Source: Phellopilus nigrolimitatus (lineage: Eukaryota; Basidiomycota; Agaricomycetes; Hymenochaetales; Hymenochaetaceae). Taken from it: 64,000 bases of DNA. The stretch is from assembly GCA_021029095.1 (NCBI GenBank), contig JAJOHG010000009.1, positions 124,001 through 188,000 of the forward strand. The letters are read 5' to 3'. Position 1 is the first letter of the stretch. Each line of letters starts with the position of its first letter. The notes beneath the pieces are model-generated. The model was not told where the DNA came from. It did no database searches and was given only the letters and a program-made list of their open reading frames with translations. Both the position numbers and the translations under genes were made by a program. Shown here piece by piece: positions 44,961 through 55,013 of the stretch.

Positions 44961-45400
44961 TTAATTTCAATTTTTTTGCAATTTTGGGCGTGCCCAGCAA
45001 AATGGGCATGCCCAAATTTGGTCATTCCCATATTTTTGGGCATGCCCAAGGTTTTGGGCGTGCCCATCAGCCATGGGATTCACATAACCAATCAGGACCT
45101 ATTAGGTGGAACCCTCTTATGGGTCGGTCCTACCTAATAGGTCTACTATAGGGGGGTGCCTACTATTGTGGCAAGGGTCGTGGGAAAGCTACTGTCCCAT
45201 TCAGCGGTGAGGAGCAAAAACGTCACAACTTTTTGTTTTCACCATACCTCTTTCATATCTCCTTATTTTTACACAAATTTCTGCAAGGACATTCTAAAGT
45301 AGTTTGTTTACCTGCCAGTATTTTTTGTTTTGTGAAAAAGGGGAAAAATGTGGTTGAGTTCGCGATGGCAAGTTGGTGTCCCATTGACCGATGAATGACT

Positions 45401-45470
45401 GTATAGCGTAATGGTTGTGACTTGTTGCAATTGGTTTGTGCTTGTTGTGTGTTCGAACCTTGGTCATATG
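45401..45470 (+). repeat. tRNA-like segment in element D
   Basis: GTATAGCGTAATGGTTGTGA and GTTCGAACCTTGG correspond to the segments in elements A and B. It marks where element D resumes after the large insertion. Confidence 0.5.
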
Positions 45471-45719
45471 ATTGTTTTTCGTAAGTAAAATTGATTTACA
45501 TGTACATTGTAACAACGCGGCGAGATTTGAAGAATCTGAAAAATCTGAAGAATCTGAATCATTTGAAGGATTTGAAAATTTGGCTTGTTCCTTCAAATCC
45601 TTCAAATCCTTCAAATCTACAAAATTGAAAGGTTCTGAAGCAAGTTGAAGCAAATTGAAGTAATTTGAAGCACTTTTGACAACATTTGACAGGATTTGAC
45701 AGAGGGGGTTTTCCTGATG

Positions 45720-46135
45720 ATCGCACGCAGTCTTCTGCATGCATGCTATTGTGTGCTGAAGCAGCTTTTGCAGCTACGAGTCAACTTCTGGCGGCAAGCG
45801 TGAATCCTAGCGCACCATGCTCGAGCTGCTGAATCAGCTGGACGGTTTCGACACGCGTGGTGACATCAAAGTTATCATGGCTACGAACCGGACTGAGTCG
45901 CTCGACCCCGCACTCATCTGTCCCGGCCGTACAGACCAGAGGATCGAGTTCACACTGTCCGACGTGAAGACAAAGCGGCACATTTTGAAGTGCGTTTCTT
46001 TCCTTTTTGTTCTAACATTGTGTGTCCATGGGTGCTGAGCATGCACGTTTAGACTCCACACGTCGCGGATGAGCCTGAGCGAGGACGTCAGGCCGTGGGT
46101 ACACCATGCCATCAGCCCGTTGCATCCTACTCGCC
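45720..46135 (+). pseudogene. RPT2: 26S proteasome ATPase RPT2 fragment, copy E (3' half only)
   Basis: It starts within the intron that precedes the [15 protein letters not shown] exon. It continues [58 protein letters not shown], a short intron and a TSRMSLSEDVRPW-like stretch. The second-helix RPGRID motif has Thr-Asp in place of Ile-Asp, and the first exon is frameshifted (GGKRES). It is closer in sequence to copies A, B and D than to C. Confidence 0.85.
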
Positions 46136-46485
46136 CGGGCTCAAGCAACCCCCGTTTCTTCACATTTTTTCTTGTAGTCTTATGGTATTTTTAGATGTAG
46201 TTACTTTTGTATCGTACGTTGTTTTTCCTAATTTCAAATGCTTCACTATAATATATGCACGATGAGACGTGTCAGATTGCCTTCAACTCGCTTCAGAACT
46301 GATCAGAAAGGTGTTTTCAAACGTGTTCAAATCCTTCAGATCCGTCAATTCTCATCAGCTTCAGAAAAGGGGTCACCAATTCTGAAAAAAACTCAAATCC
46401 TTCAGAAATCTGACGGAATTGAAGCCATTTGACGGAGTTGAAGCCGATCTGACAGGGGGGGGGGGGGGGGGGGGGGTTCCTGATG
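45720..46485 (+). mobile_element. Partial RPT2-carrying TIR element, copy E
   Basis: It lies in the opposite orientation to D and directly abuts D's right TIR. It contains the 3' half of the RPT2 cargo, then TTCAGATCCGTCAATTCTCA-type subterminal repeats matching element B's left end. It ends in GATCTGACAG, 22 G residues (46455-46476) and TTCCTGATG at 46485. The half that would hold the other TIR is missing. Confidence 0.75.
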
Positions 46486-47389
46486 GCTCAGATCCGCTGA
46501 CGCGCGCACCACTTTTGCGCGCCTCCTTTCGACAGCGTCGCACGTCCGCGTAGCCTACCCCAGTTACCCGACCGTCGCGACTTCCGAGAGCCCACATTTT
46601 CAGCACGAACAAAAGGACGACACTCTCAGCCTGTCTTCCCGCATACCATCAGCGCCCTCCGGAAGTTGCATGCTCACCGGACCAAGTGCACATCCCGCGC
46701 GACTATGTCATCCACTTCCTTGCAATACTCAATACTCCCGCGCTTTGCCGGCACCTCATGCCTCAGGCACGTCCTCTGCACTGTATCCGGCTCCCGGACA
46801 TGGACACGAGCAAGGATCAAGCCATCTAAGGCAAAGCTCCCAACAGAGCGCGTCTTCCCACACGCTTCCTTTCCCCCCGCCGCCGTCCGCCACGGGTCTT
46901 TAAATGTCCGCGGCGGGCTTCGTGCTTGCGAAACGCAGCTGCAGGAGTAGGAGGCTGCTGCGTGCCGGAGAGGCTACTTAACGGCGAGTGCGAAAAGGAC
47001 TTCGATGGGAAGAGGCGCAAGATCGGTGGGTGGGACATGGAGGTTGATTCCGTACGTTGCCTTCTTTCTTCATGGATTTTTGTAACGATATACTGACTAT
47101 TTGTGAATTTACAGTCTTCGCTCTCCCCGCCTCAGCATGTACGCGCGCATGCCGGCAGCCCGCCGTGCGCCCATATCCACGTGTACCCTCTTTCCGTCCA
47201 CCTAACCGTGCACCCCGCTGCTCCGTCCCCCGCGAGCACCAATCTTCTCATATTTACGGCCGTCGGAGAGCGGAGAGATAATCCAGCGCAGACGACATAG
47301 ATACATGGTCAAACGCTTGCACTTGCACAGCACCGCGAGTGAGTGTGGACACGCCGGAGGGTCATGATGGTGTGAAGATGTCGTCGTGG
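46486..47389. other. No confident gene
   Basis: GC-rich with overlapping Pro/Ser/Arg-rich frames on both strands. No domain recognised. Confidence 0.4.
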
Positions 47390-47581
47390 CTACCAACAGT
47401 GAGCCGTTCTGACTGACGAGCTCAGTGTGAATCTGGAAAGCAAATTAGAGAATACAATTTGCATAATATAAAATTTCCTGCGCTGTTGATCTGTGAGAAG
47501 TTGCGTCCTATCTGACGTCACAGCGGTTGAATTGATCGCTGTTCGGCACAACCCGAAGACAGCGATGCGCGTCGACTCCAT
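47390..47581 (-). pseudogene. Fragment homologous to the 5' end of the gene at 55014-55859
   Basis: ESTRIAVFGLCRTAINST matches TRTTRIAVLGLCRAVPGS at the start of the 111-aa gene near 55.8 kb, and the DNA is similar over about 50 bp. Downstream the two diverge, so only the first exon portion is shared. Function unknown. Confidence 0.45.
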
Positions 47582-47599
47582 AACTGAACTTCAGTGTTC

Positions 47600-48275
47600 T
47601 CGGCTAACTCGCTTATTGCCGTTTACGATTCCTGACGTAAGGAAGGATCGTCCTTTCTACATCCTCGTTTTCACCGTGGCTGTGCACGCCTGTCACGGTC
47701 ACGATTACAAAAAAGTGTACAAAGTTGTCGAAAAGTGTACAAACAGTGTGGAACGTATGCCTTAGAATGGTGAGTGGTCACAGCCAGAGGGCATCGCCAC
47801 GCGTCACAGTCTTCCTCGTAAGCCTTCCGGTTCGTATTTAACATTTCTTTTTTTTTCCTCCGCATATCAAAGCTTGATTTTTTTATTTTTATGAAGGCCC
47901 ATGTCTAAGCTATGCATCCATGTATAATTTTGTGCATATGTGTAGCTGAGCGATATGTAAAAGCTGACCGGCTGGGCACTGCTCTTGTGACAACAAATTT
48001 AAGCCTCTTTTTTTCCAACGTGAAGGTGTTCCTTGGACGAGTTGCGCGTGCATTCCCGGAAGCCCAGTAAATTGGTGTGCAAACAGTCAAAAGTTCATAT
48101 TACAGTAAAAAAAAAGCGCCATCCAGACCAAATAGATAAATAGATATTCCTATTCTAAATTTTCACGACCCATCCTCTGCCTCCGACTCCGAATGATCGT
48201 GTACTGAGAAGCTCAGTCGCCTCTGCTTTTTGGGTGCCTTCCGGTATACCTTAGAAAAGGCCACCAGTTCAGTAT
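47600..48275. other. No gene recognised
   Basis: Intergenic-type sequence with short frames, downstream of the GT69 pseudogene. Confidence 0.45.
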
Positions 48276-50143
48276 TCATAACAAGAAGATGCCAAGAAAG
48301 ACGTACCGCTGCTTTTGGCAGACGAAGCTCTTAGGCGCGCCCTTCCAGTCGTCCAGGACATACTTCTCGCGCGAGCCAGGCCCGTCCTCCTCGCCCTTTT
48401 CCGGACCAAACAGGCCGAGCACGAGCTGCGCATGGCTCACCCCCGCGTACGTCGTCACGCACCGCGGGTTCACGAGGATCTGCGCCAAGTGCAATATGCC
48501 GTTCAGGATGGAGAACACGTCCGCCAGCGCATTGTCCTCGCCTGCCGCGTCGTCGTCCGCCTTGCCCTCCCCCGTTTCCGGCACCGCATCGAATTCCGAG
48601 TCCACATTCGCGTCCGAGTCGCCTGCGGCTGCTGGCGCCCCACGTGCCCCGCCCCCATCTACGTGCCTTCCACGCACGCCCTCCTCTGCGCGCTTTTCTT
48701 GCTCGTCCTCCTCTGCGCGATTTGCTTCTTCGCCCTCCTCCGCAGCCTCCTCCGCGCGCCTCGCGTGCCTCCGGCGTGCGTCCACACCGGCTGCGACTGC
48801 GTCCTCCATGGGCTTCGCCGCGCCCCATCAGAGGTTGAATCCAAGCCTGAGCCCGCCGCCGCTAGCAGCAGCCTTGCTTGCCGGGCCCGCACGTCCTCGA
48901 CGGCGCGCACGCCCTCGCACGCGGCACTCAGCCAGAGGTCGCGGCAGAAGTACGCCTGCGCGCTGTCGAGGCACAGCGCGGTGTCCGTCGTCTGAGGTTC
49001 GTGGCCTGCGCGCACCCGAGCGGTAGCGCAGGGCGGTGTAGTACGTCTGCGCGGGGTCGACGACGCGCGTGCCGGACTCGTAGCAGAAGACCTGGAACGG
49101 GAGGTGCTGCGCGTAGCGCGCGGCGGGCCCGCGGAGGCGGCGGAGGACGACTTGGACTGCCAGAATTTTTTAGGTCGCCGTTGATGTCGCGCGTGCGCCA
49201 GCAGTCGGAGAAGATGAAGAAGCCGTTGTGCTCGACCCAGTCCATGCCGCCACACCATCGCGGCGGGCGTCGTTCGCCTGGCTGGCCATGATCATCTCGA
49301 AGATGTCGTTCAGGGCACGTGAAGCCCTTGAGCCAGACGGCGCGGTGGAACTTGACTTTGCGCTTCTGGTAGAGCTCGTAGAGCGGCTCGAGGACGAGGT
49401 TGCGCGTGTGCGCCTCCTCGAGGGGATAGTGTGCTGCGGCCGGGTCTTCCGTCATGGGCGGGACGTTGCGTACGCGGAGGGCACGCCGATCAGAGTCAGC
49501 ACGGCCTCGCACAGGTCGAGGAGTGTCTCGGTGGAGTCCAACGGGTCGTAGTCTAGCATGAACACAAAGATGTACTGCGTCCCGATTTGGCGGGCCATTC
49601 GGACGATGACATCAAGCTGGTCGACCAGGAAGTGGTCCGCAGAGTGGCTGACCATGCCGACGAAGTACATTTAGTTCGAGCTCGTCGTACGCGTTGTCGC
49701 TCTGACCGAAGGGACGCGAAAGGTTCGGGCAGAGTGCGGCTACCCAGCCGTTCAAGGTGAGCAGCTGTTCGATGCCAGCCAGCACGATCTGCTGGTCCAA
49801 ATGAGACGTCGCTTTGTCCAGTGATGCTGCCATACCATGTACATTAGACAAGTCCTTAGAGAGCACTGAAAACGGGTGTAAGACATACTATGGTTTCTAG
49901 AGCCGCTCCCAGAAGTCAGTCGACGCCATCACGTATGGCACTGCTGAAAAAGTCTGGCCGCTCGTCCCGTCCAATGCCACTCGCAGGAAGTCGTATTTTT
50001 GCACATCGAGCTTGTCCGAGCCTGACACAAGGTCAAGCACACTCTGGCGTAGCGGAGGAAAAGAAAAGCAGGTGTGCGAGGACAGCGAGAGCGATGATCC
50101 AGAAGACACGCGTCAGACTTCGCCGACGAAGCAAGCCGGCCAT
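48276..50143 (-). pseudogene. GT69 (CAP59/CMT1-type) alpha-mannosyltransferase, frameshifted
   Basis: The start at 50143 gives MAGLLRRRSLTRVFWIIALA-VLAHLLFFS, a type II membrane anchor fitting a Golgi glycosyltransferase. After a frame change it continues SVLDLVSGSDKLDVQKYDFL, SHLDQQIVLAGIEQLLTLNG, FLVDQLDVIVRMARQIGTQY, FVFMLDYDPLDSTETLLDLC, HRAVWLKGFTCPE, GMDWVEHNGFFIFSDCWRT, RDINGDL, CLDSAQAYFCRDLW, NPRCVTTYAGVSHAQLVLGL and WKGAPKSFVCQKQR. These are GT69 landmarks, including the C-terminal Cys-rich end. At least three frame changes (near 50050, 49680 and 49150) are seen. Most can be reached only by indels and not by introns, so it is probably inactive, though assembly errors cannot be excluded. 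The family includes capsule-associated CAP59 and alpha-1,3-mannosyltransferase CMT1. Confidence 0.8.
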
Positions 50144-50407
50144 TTTTACGCGCGGCCAGCTTCAGTTCCTCACATGGAGTTGTCGGCGACAGAAACGGCG
50201 AGGACGGCGACAGCGAGCACAAGAAGTTTGACGGCGAGCAAGAGGCCAAGGCGGGAGGAAATCGAAACCTAAACATGCTAATTTCTTCTTCTTCACCACC
50301 ACTACCCTTCTCGTCATCGTCATTGTCGCCGCTGCTGCCGCTGCCACTACCCTGGTCCGGCCGCGGAGTCGCCTGTTGGACTTGCTGCGTCCGCCCACAC
50401 CCAAGGG

Positions 50408-50700
50408 ATGCCGCCCGGGCCGTCCTCGAGCAGCGGCCCTACACCCTCCGTCCCCGTGAACGGCACCACCGCGCCCAGTGGCATTGGCGCAGCGTCCGCC
50501 ACCGACCTGCCGCCGCTTCCTGCGAATGTGCAGCTCAAGCCGTCCGTGGCGTGCGTGTCGACGGTGCCGCTCTCGCAGGTGCGCGCGCGCGCGAGATCCC
50601 GGAGGTCCAGGGGTGGATGACGGCGGACCGCGTGTACGAGTCGCGCTTCCGCGGGATGGCCGGGCGCGCGAAGGCGGAGCACGCTGCGACCCGGTCATCT
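50408..50700 (+). pseudogene. Coding remnant upstream of the G-alpha segment
   Basis: The frame MPPGPSSSSGPTPSVPVNGT then DLPPLPANVQLKPSVACVST is followed, in another frame, by REIPEVQGWMTADRVYESRF and RGMAGRAKAEHA. It looks coding by composition, but I cannot assign the family with confidence. It may be a separate gene remnant fused to the G-alpha segment or a divergent leader. Confidence 0.35.
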
Positions 50701-50817
50701 CGTGCATCATGGACCGTAGCAGTGAGTTCAACCTGGTGGACAGCGCGTCGTACTTCTTCAGCAAGGTCGCGCGATTTGGGCACGTGGGCTACGTGCCCAC
50801 TGCGGTAAAACGTGCTG
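50701..50817 (+). pseudogene. G-protein alpha subunit remnant, left part
   Basis: EFNLVDSASYFFSKVARFGH then VGYVPTAVK corresponds to the G-alpha linker region that usually reads F-x-L-x-D-S-A-x-Y-F, then GYVPTDQDVLR. It is interrupted after the AAA-ACGTGCTG bases by the MITE at 50818. G-alpha subunits relay receptor signals by GTP hydrolysis. Confidence 0.75.
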
Positions 50818-51528
50818 TATAGTTGTTGATGTTCGGGTCAGGTCCGGGTCAGGCTGATTTTTGCTGACCCCGAACCCCGAACCGGACCAGTTTTGACATT
50901 TTGGACGACCCTTGACCCGAACCTCATCTGACCCGCGGTTCGGGTCATGATCGGTTCGGTTCGAGGGTCGACCCGGGGTCGACCTTCTGAACCTGCAAAT
51001 TCTATATAAACCTAAAATATTGCACTATAATTTTAATAATATAGAGAAAAATGCAATGTTCTTATTTCGTAAGAGCCGTTGAACATGATCCTCACAAATC
51101 CTTTTCGATCGAAACTAAAGTGAGCATTAGGGACTTCTGCATCCTGAAGCAGGATCTTAAGAAAGTTGCCGAAGGTTAGATTTGTGTGCCGAAATTTTTT
51201 GAGACTAGACGTTCTCTTGCCGGACTAACTTTTTACCTTTATCTATGACAAGTTCGGGGTCAAAATGGTCAAATATATGTGTCAAATATATGGTATTTGG
51301 CGCCAACAAATGCAAGTTACATGTGGGTATGGGTCGAGGTTCGGATCGGGTTCGATCCGGGGTCACAGAGGGTCAGAGATAATCTTGTGCGGCCGACTCT
51401 CGAACCGACCCGCCTCTGACCCCGTCCGAACCGAACCTGTAGTGACCCCCGAACCAGCCTGAACCGCGGTTCGGTTCGGGTACCGACCCGGGTTCAGAGG
51501 GTCACTGACCCGGACATCGACAACTATA
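50818..51528. mobile_element. 711-bp hAT-type MITE inside the G-alpha remnant
   Basis: The termini TATAGTTGTTGATGTTCGGG and CCCGGACATCGACAACTATA are inverted repeats flanked by ACGTGCTG (50810-50817 and 51529-51536). Subterminal regions are packed with GGTTCGGGTC/GACCCGAACC motifs. The 8-bp duplication indicates hAT-type insertion. Confidence 0.9.
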
Positions 51529-51536
51529 ACGTGCTG

Positions 51537-51640
51537 TGCGCGCGCGCCAAAAGAGCACCGGCTTCGTCAAGACGCGCTTCAACGTGGGCGAGCTCAGCAT
51601 TTTCATGTTCGATGTCGGCGGCATCGCTTCAAGCGCAAAA
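51537..51640 (+). pseudogene. G-protein alpha subunit remnant, right part
   Basis: With the MITE and one ACGTGCTG copy removed, NVLCAR continues (after a 1-nt shift) into STGFVKTRFNVGELSIFMFD-VGG. This matches the switch I/II region of G-alpha. The catalytic Gln expected right after VGG is replaced (GGIASS) and the frame is lost by about 51640. The remainder of the gene is absent. Confidence 0.75.
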
Positions 51641-51950
51641 ATTTGCCAAAAAACGGATACATGTCGCGTAGGTAGACATGATGTACGTAACCATGAAAAT
51701 AGAACTTGACTTAAGAAAGGAAAATTATCGAACTATGTTTATTTTGCAGGGCTACGCTATACGCAAACCAGCGCCCGTGCAGGACGCCACTCGTCGTGCT
51801 CCGATGATATTCAATTTACCACTGTCAGATATGCATTTGCCCTAAATCAGCTAATAAACATGTAAACTAAAGCAAATAGAACAAAAACAAAAACAAAAAA
51901 CAGGAATCGTAACATTTCATGCGTAGCAATGGCCCACTAACCGAAGTTTC
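51641..51950. other. No gene recognised
   Basis: AT-rich spacer between the G-alpha remnant and the next inverted repeat. Confidence 0.4.
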
Positions 51951-51959
51951 ATAATTGTT

Positions 51960-52270
51960 GGCGAATTTTTGCAGCTTCAGTTTTGGAGCTATTGACATGG
52001 TTGCTTTTTCAGAGTACTTAGGTAACTGCCATTGAGTGGGTAAAAGTCTTACTTTTTCAATTACACATTACAATAGCCTCCCATACATGAATGTATCTGG
52101 TCTTTGTTTTTTTGGATTTCTGCTGTCCAAATACTTGGTGAATTGTACCTTGCCATCAATTTCCTGCAAAAAAGTAGAACTTGTAATATATAAAGGGCAT
52201 CTATCTTAAGTGCTCTGCAAAAGCAACCATGTCAATAGCTCCAAAACTGAAGCTGCAAAAATTCAAGATG
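51960..52270. mobile_element. Foldback MITE with ~57-bp arms
   Basis: GAATTTTTGCAGCTTCAGTT, then TTGGAGCTATTGACATGGTT, is mirrored at 52207-52266. A second, outer inverted pair ATAATTGTTGGCG (about 51950) and CGCCAACAATTAT (about 52478) suggests that this element sits inside another. Target duplications are not clear. Confidence 0.65.
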
Positions 52271-52514
52271 TTTGGACACCTTCTGAGAGCATGTATGCAC
52301 TGCTTGACTTCATAGATCGGCAAATACATTCTAGAAGGTGCATTGTTTTTATACATCACATGCTATATACAGTATATACAATCATCTATCAACTCGAATG
52401 AAAGGAAAATATGAAGAATTGAGTGAGCAGCATATTTTCGAATCCCTGAGGCCAAAGAAAGTTGATATTTTGAACTCCGCCAACAATTATATAAATGGCC
52501 ATAATGATAAAGTG

Positions 52515-52537
52515 TACAGGTGATCAGAAAAATCCTC

Positions 52538-52568
<31 letters not shown>

Positions 52569-52823
52569 CCGAAAAAGGAAGCCGGTTCCCGCCTGCGTAG
52601 AAAAGGCTGCCGCGTCATCGAGTCGTCGCTCACCCGTTGCCTACGGTGTGCTGCCAGCTCAACACATCCAAAAAGTAGTTAACAAGTGCGTATTGTATGT
52701 TTATAATGTGCATTTAAGCAAAGATTATGCGCGGTCAAGCACTATTTGATACGCCTTTGTGGCGACAAGGCGGAGGGATCTGCCTTCCTTTTTTAGGGGG
52801 AAGACTTTTCTGACCCACCTGCA
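52515..52823. mobile_element. MITE with C29 run, TACAGGTG family
   Basis: TACAGGTGATCAGAAAAATC at the left and GACTTTTCTGACCCACCTGCA at the right are imperfect inverted repeats. A C29 run (52539-52567) sits where sister copies have CCCCC, followed by AAAAAGGAAG and GGTTCCCGCCTGCG. It is the same family as the partial copy at 5500-5580 and is related to 5222-5502. Confidence 0.65.
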
Positions 52824-52829
52824 GATCTG

Positions 52830-55012
52830 CTTCGTAGTACGTACCGAATATCATACTGAACGATGATCCTCCTGGACGAGATAGATGTCAAGCACAAGGG
52901 GAAAGAAAAGGTGTGTATATTTCTGAGGAATGTATATATAACCAGCCTTATCAATCTATCCTTTTTACTAGCAGAGCTTCATCTCCGTCTCGACTTCTTG
53001 ACTTCACTGTCGTTGTTTGACCATGAGTTGTTTCTCTTTCTTCAGAGCCGTCCTTACTATAATTATTGCCCAATCTACGATGAACAGTGCAAAGTGATAG
53101 TACAAATACAGCGAAGTCTTTCAGCAATATTGTAAATATAATCTAAGGTCATTGTAGATCCTGTTTATAGGCATTGTGGATAATCACCTGGCTATTGTGG
53201 ATCATCTGTGAATAATCTTGTGAGAATTGTAGATCTTCTGTGAATAATTTGTGCAAGCATTGCAGACACTATCTGAAGTGTTGTGGATAATTCTCTGACA
53301 ATTGTGAATCCTCTGTGAATCTTTTTGCAAGCATTGTAGATCCGAGCCATACCAACCACTTTCGGACGTCAAATCCTTGTAATTACAGGGGGCCGTTTTT
53401 ATGTTACAGCTGCTGTCACCTCCTAGGAGTGGGGCCAGATCCATGGTATTCTCCTTACCATTAGGAAGAGGGTGTATCTCATAGAGATACAGCCGCGCGT
53501 GCTGGTGTGCCCGTTCCGCTGCATACACTGGAAGGAGGAGGCTCGCGCTCTTCCTCGCGGGTATACTGTAGCTAGCGTCGAGTGTGCCTTGCTGGATATT
53601 GTCTTCGGAGAACCGGTTGTCGTCGTATACCATTGTATAGTCCGTTGCACGTACTGTAACTTTGCCTTCCTGCGTGCACCTGCAGGAAGAAATTGACTTT
53701 ATACACCGCAATGATGCTCCGGTAGACGAGCAATCCGGCCTTCGTGTTCGATTCGGCCCGCTCAAGTCTCGTTGGATAAAAGTGCGTACGGCACCTTTTC
53801 CCGCATATTGTGACAGTGAACTCGAGGCATCAGCCCTTTAGAGCGAAACACTGTTTTGAATTCAGGGAGCTCGTGGATGAGCACGTGTTCAAACTGGCTG
53901 TCGGAGACCCCCGCCGTGAAACATGACAACGTGCTCGGGGAGAGTTTTCATGTGTTATTGATATTCGATGAAGTGCTCGTCCATCGTTTGTTTGACCCTG
54001 GTAATCTTCGGATTGGATAGAACTGTCAGAATATATAAGAATAGAAAACAGAAAGAGATTACTTGCTTCTTTTCTGTGTTCCTGGAGGGTAAGACTTGCG
54101 AGGTAGTGCATGAGCTCCTCCTCGCAGCTCGACCCCCACAATCAACAGTATCGCTTCTACGCAGCCCAGACCAGGGTGCGTCAGCTCCATTCAGACAAAT
54201 ATCGTACTTCGCAGCAGCATATGAAACTCGCGTCGAGCTGATAATTGACATCAAGCGTCGCGTTGACTTTGAGTGCGATGCTGCTGCTGTCCTCTCTCTT
54301 TCCTGACCTCCGCATTTGCATCCGGACAGTCGCAATGTCCAGTTTGGACTCTCAAAGCTTTTCAGACCAGGGAAAAACAAGCATAACATTCGGAAGCTCA
54401 AGGAGCGTTTTAATCGTTTTCAATCGCGTCAATTGCTCCAGTACGTAGCGGGTCGAGTGTGTTCGCTTTCGAAAGGCAGCGGTGGGAGCTCGTTGTCGAC
54501 CTGCATCCAGCCCGCCTAGCACATCTTCTGGAACCGTGCAACGCCGTGGAATAGCTGAAATCCTTGCGCCTGCTGTACGCACGGACGAGAACGGTAGGAC
54601 GGGTAAGCTCCACAGGCCAGTGGATGTAGATATGAACAAGTCGATGCAAAAGCCCTGTATGGATGGTCCTCCCTGACGCAGACCGAATACATCAATCCCT
54701 TGCTCTATAATTTCCTTAGTATCTGCTTAGAGCGCCTCGCGCCTATAATTCGTCATCTCAGCAGCCTCGCGCTCAGAAAGCATGCCCTCGAAAGGCTGCC
54801 AAGGCTTGATCTCGATATCGCAAAGCTCTGCAAAGATGAGAATGTCTTTAGTCTTACTTCCGACATTCATGACACCGTTCGTATGCTGGAGGCGGATGTT
54901 GAACGCTATAATATGGTGATTTTGTAAATTTTAGCTAGAAAGAAAACTGTGCTTACATTCTTCCTCGCCTTTTTTTTTCTCAAAAGTTTTATTACCACTC
55001 TTTCTGCGGTAA
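52830..55012. other. No confident gene; minor repeats
   Basis: A degenerate repeat of about 30-45 bp (ATTGTGGATAATC / CTGTGAATAATC / GCAAGCATTGTAGA) occupies 53150-53345. Open frames at 53390-53765 (minus), 53968-54306 (plus) and 54700-54927 (plus) have no recognised domains. Some may be exons of lost genes. Confidence 0.4.
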
Positions 55013-55013
55013 C

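Larger units (their letters stand above)
40376..45161. mobile_element. Inverted-repeat-bounded cassette (~4.8 kb)
   Basis: The left end, AGGCACCCCCCTACAGTAGA then CCTATTAGG...GGTTATGTGAATCCCATGGC and GGGCGTGCCCAA, is mirrored at about 44985-45161 by the complement, ending GGGGGGTGCCT. Arms are about 180-210 bp. The left arm has an extra short duplication carrying a second CCTATTAGG motif. The arms contain nested palindromes such as GGGCATGCCC and TTTGGACATGCTC. Inside are a RING-H2 gene on the minus strand and a Tc1-type MITE. No transposase was found, and no clean target duplication. Confidence 0.65.
37615..45719 (-). mobile_element. RPT2-carrying TIR element D, enlarged by nested insertions
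   Basis: The left tip CATCAGGAAAAACCCCCCTG is at 37615 and the right tip GGGGGTTTTCCTGATG ends at 45719. The internal order is the same as in element B, but two insertions interrupt it: the TA MITE at 39190-39972, and about 5.3 kb between roughly 40064 and 45390. After the latter the tRNA-like segment, hairpin and right TIR resume. The flanking dinucleotides differ (TT left, AT right), so the two sides may not be an original target. Confidence 0.7.

Noticed and set aside
37615..45719. Helitron capture as the explanation for RPT2 copies
   Set aside because: The elements have inverted termini and a target duplication in the one clean case; no 3' hairpin-CTRR end or A/T insertion preference is seen.
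48289..49026. 245-codon and 226-codon plus-strand ORFs
   Set aside because: They are antisense shadows of the GC-rich GT69 gene, whose minus-strand translation matches known landmarks.
50162..50764. 200-codon minus-strand ORF
   Set aside because: Arg/Ala/Gly-rich low-complexity frame opposite better-supported coding sequence; no domain.
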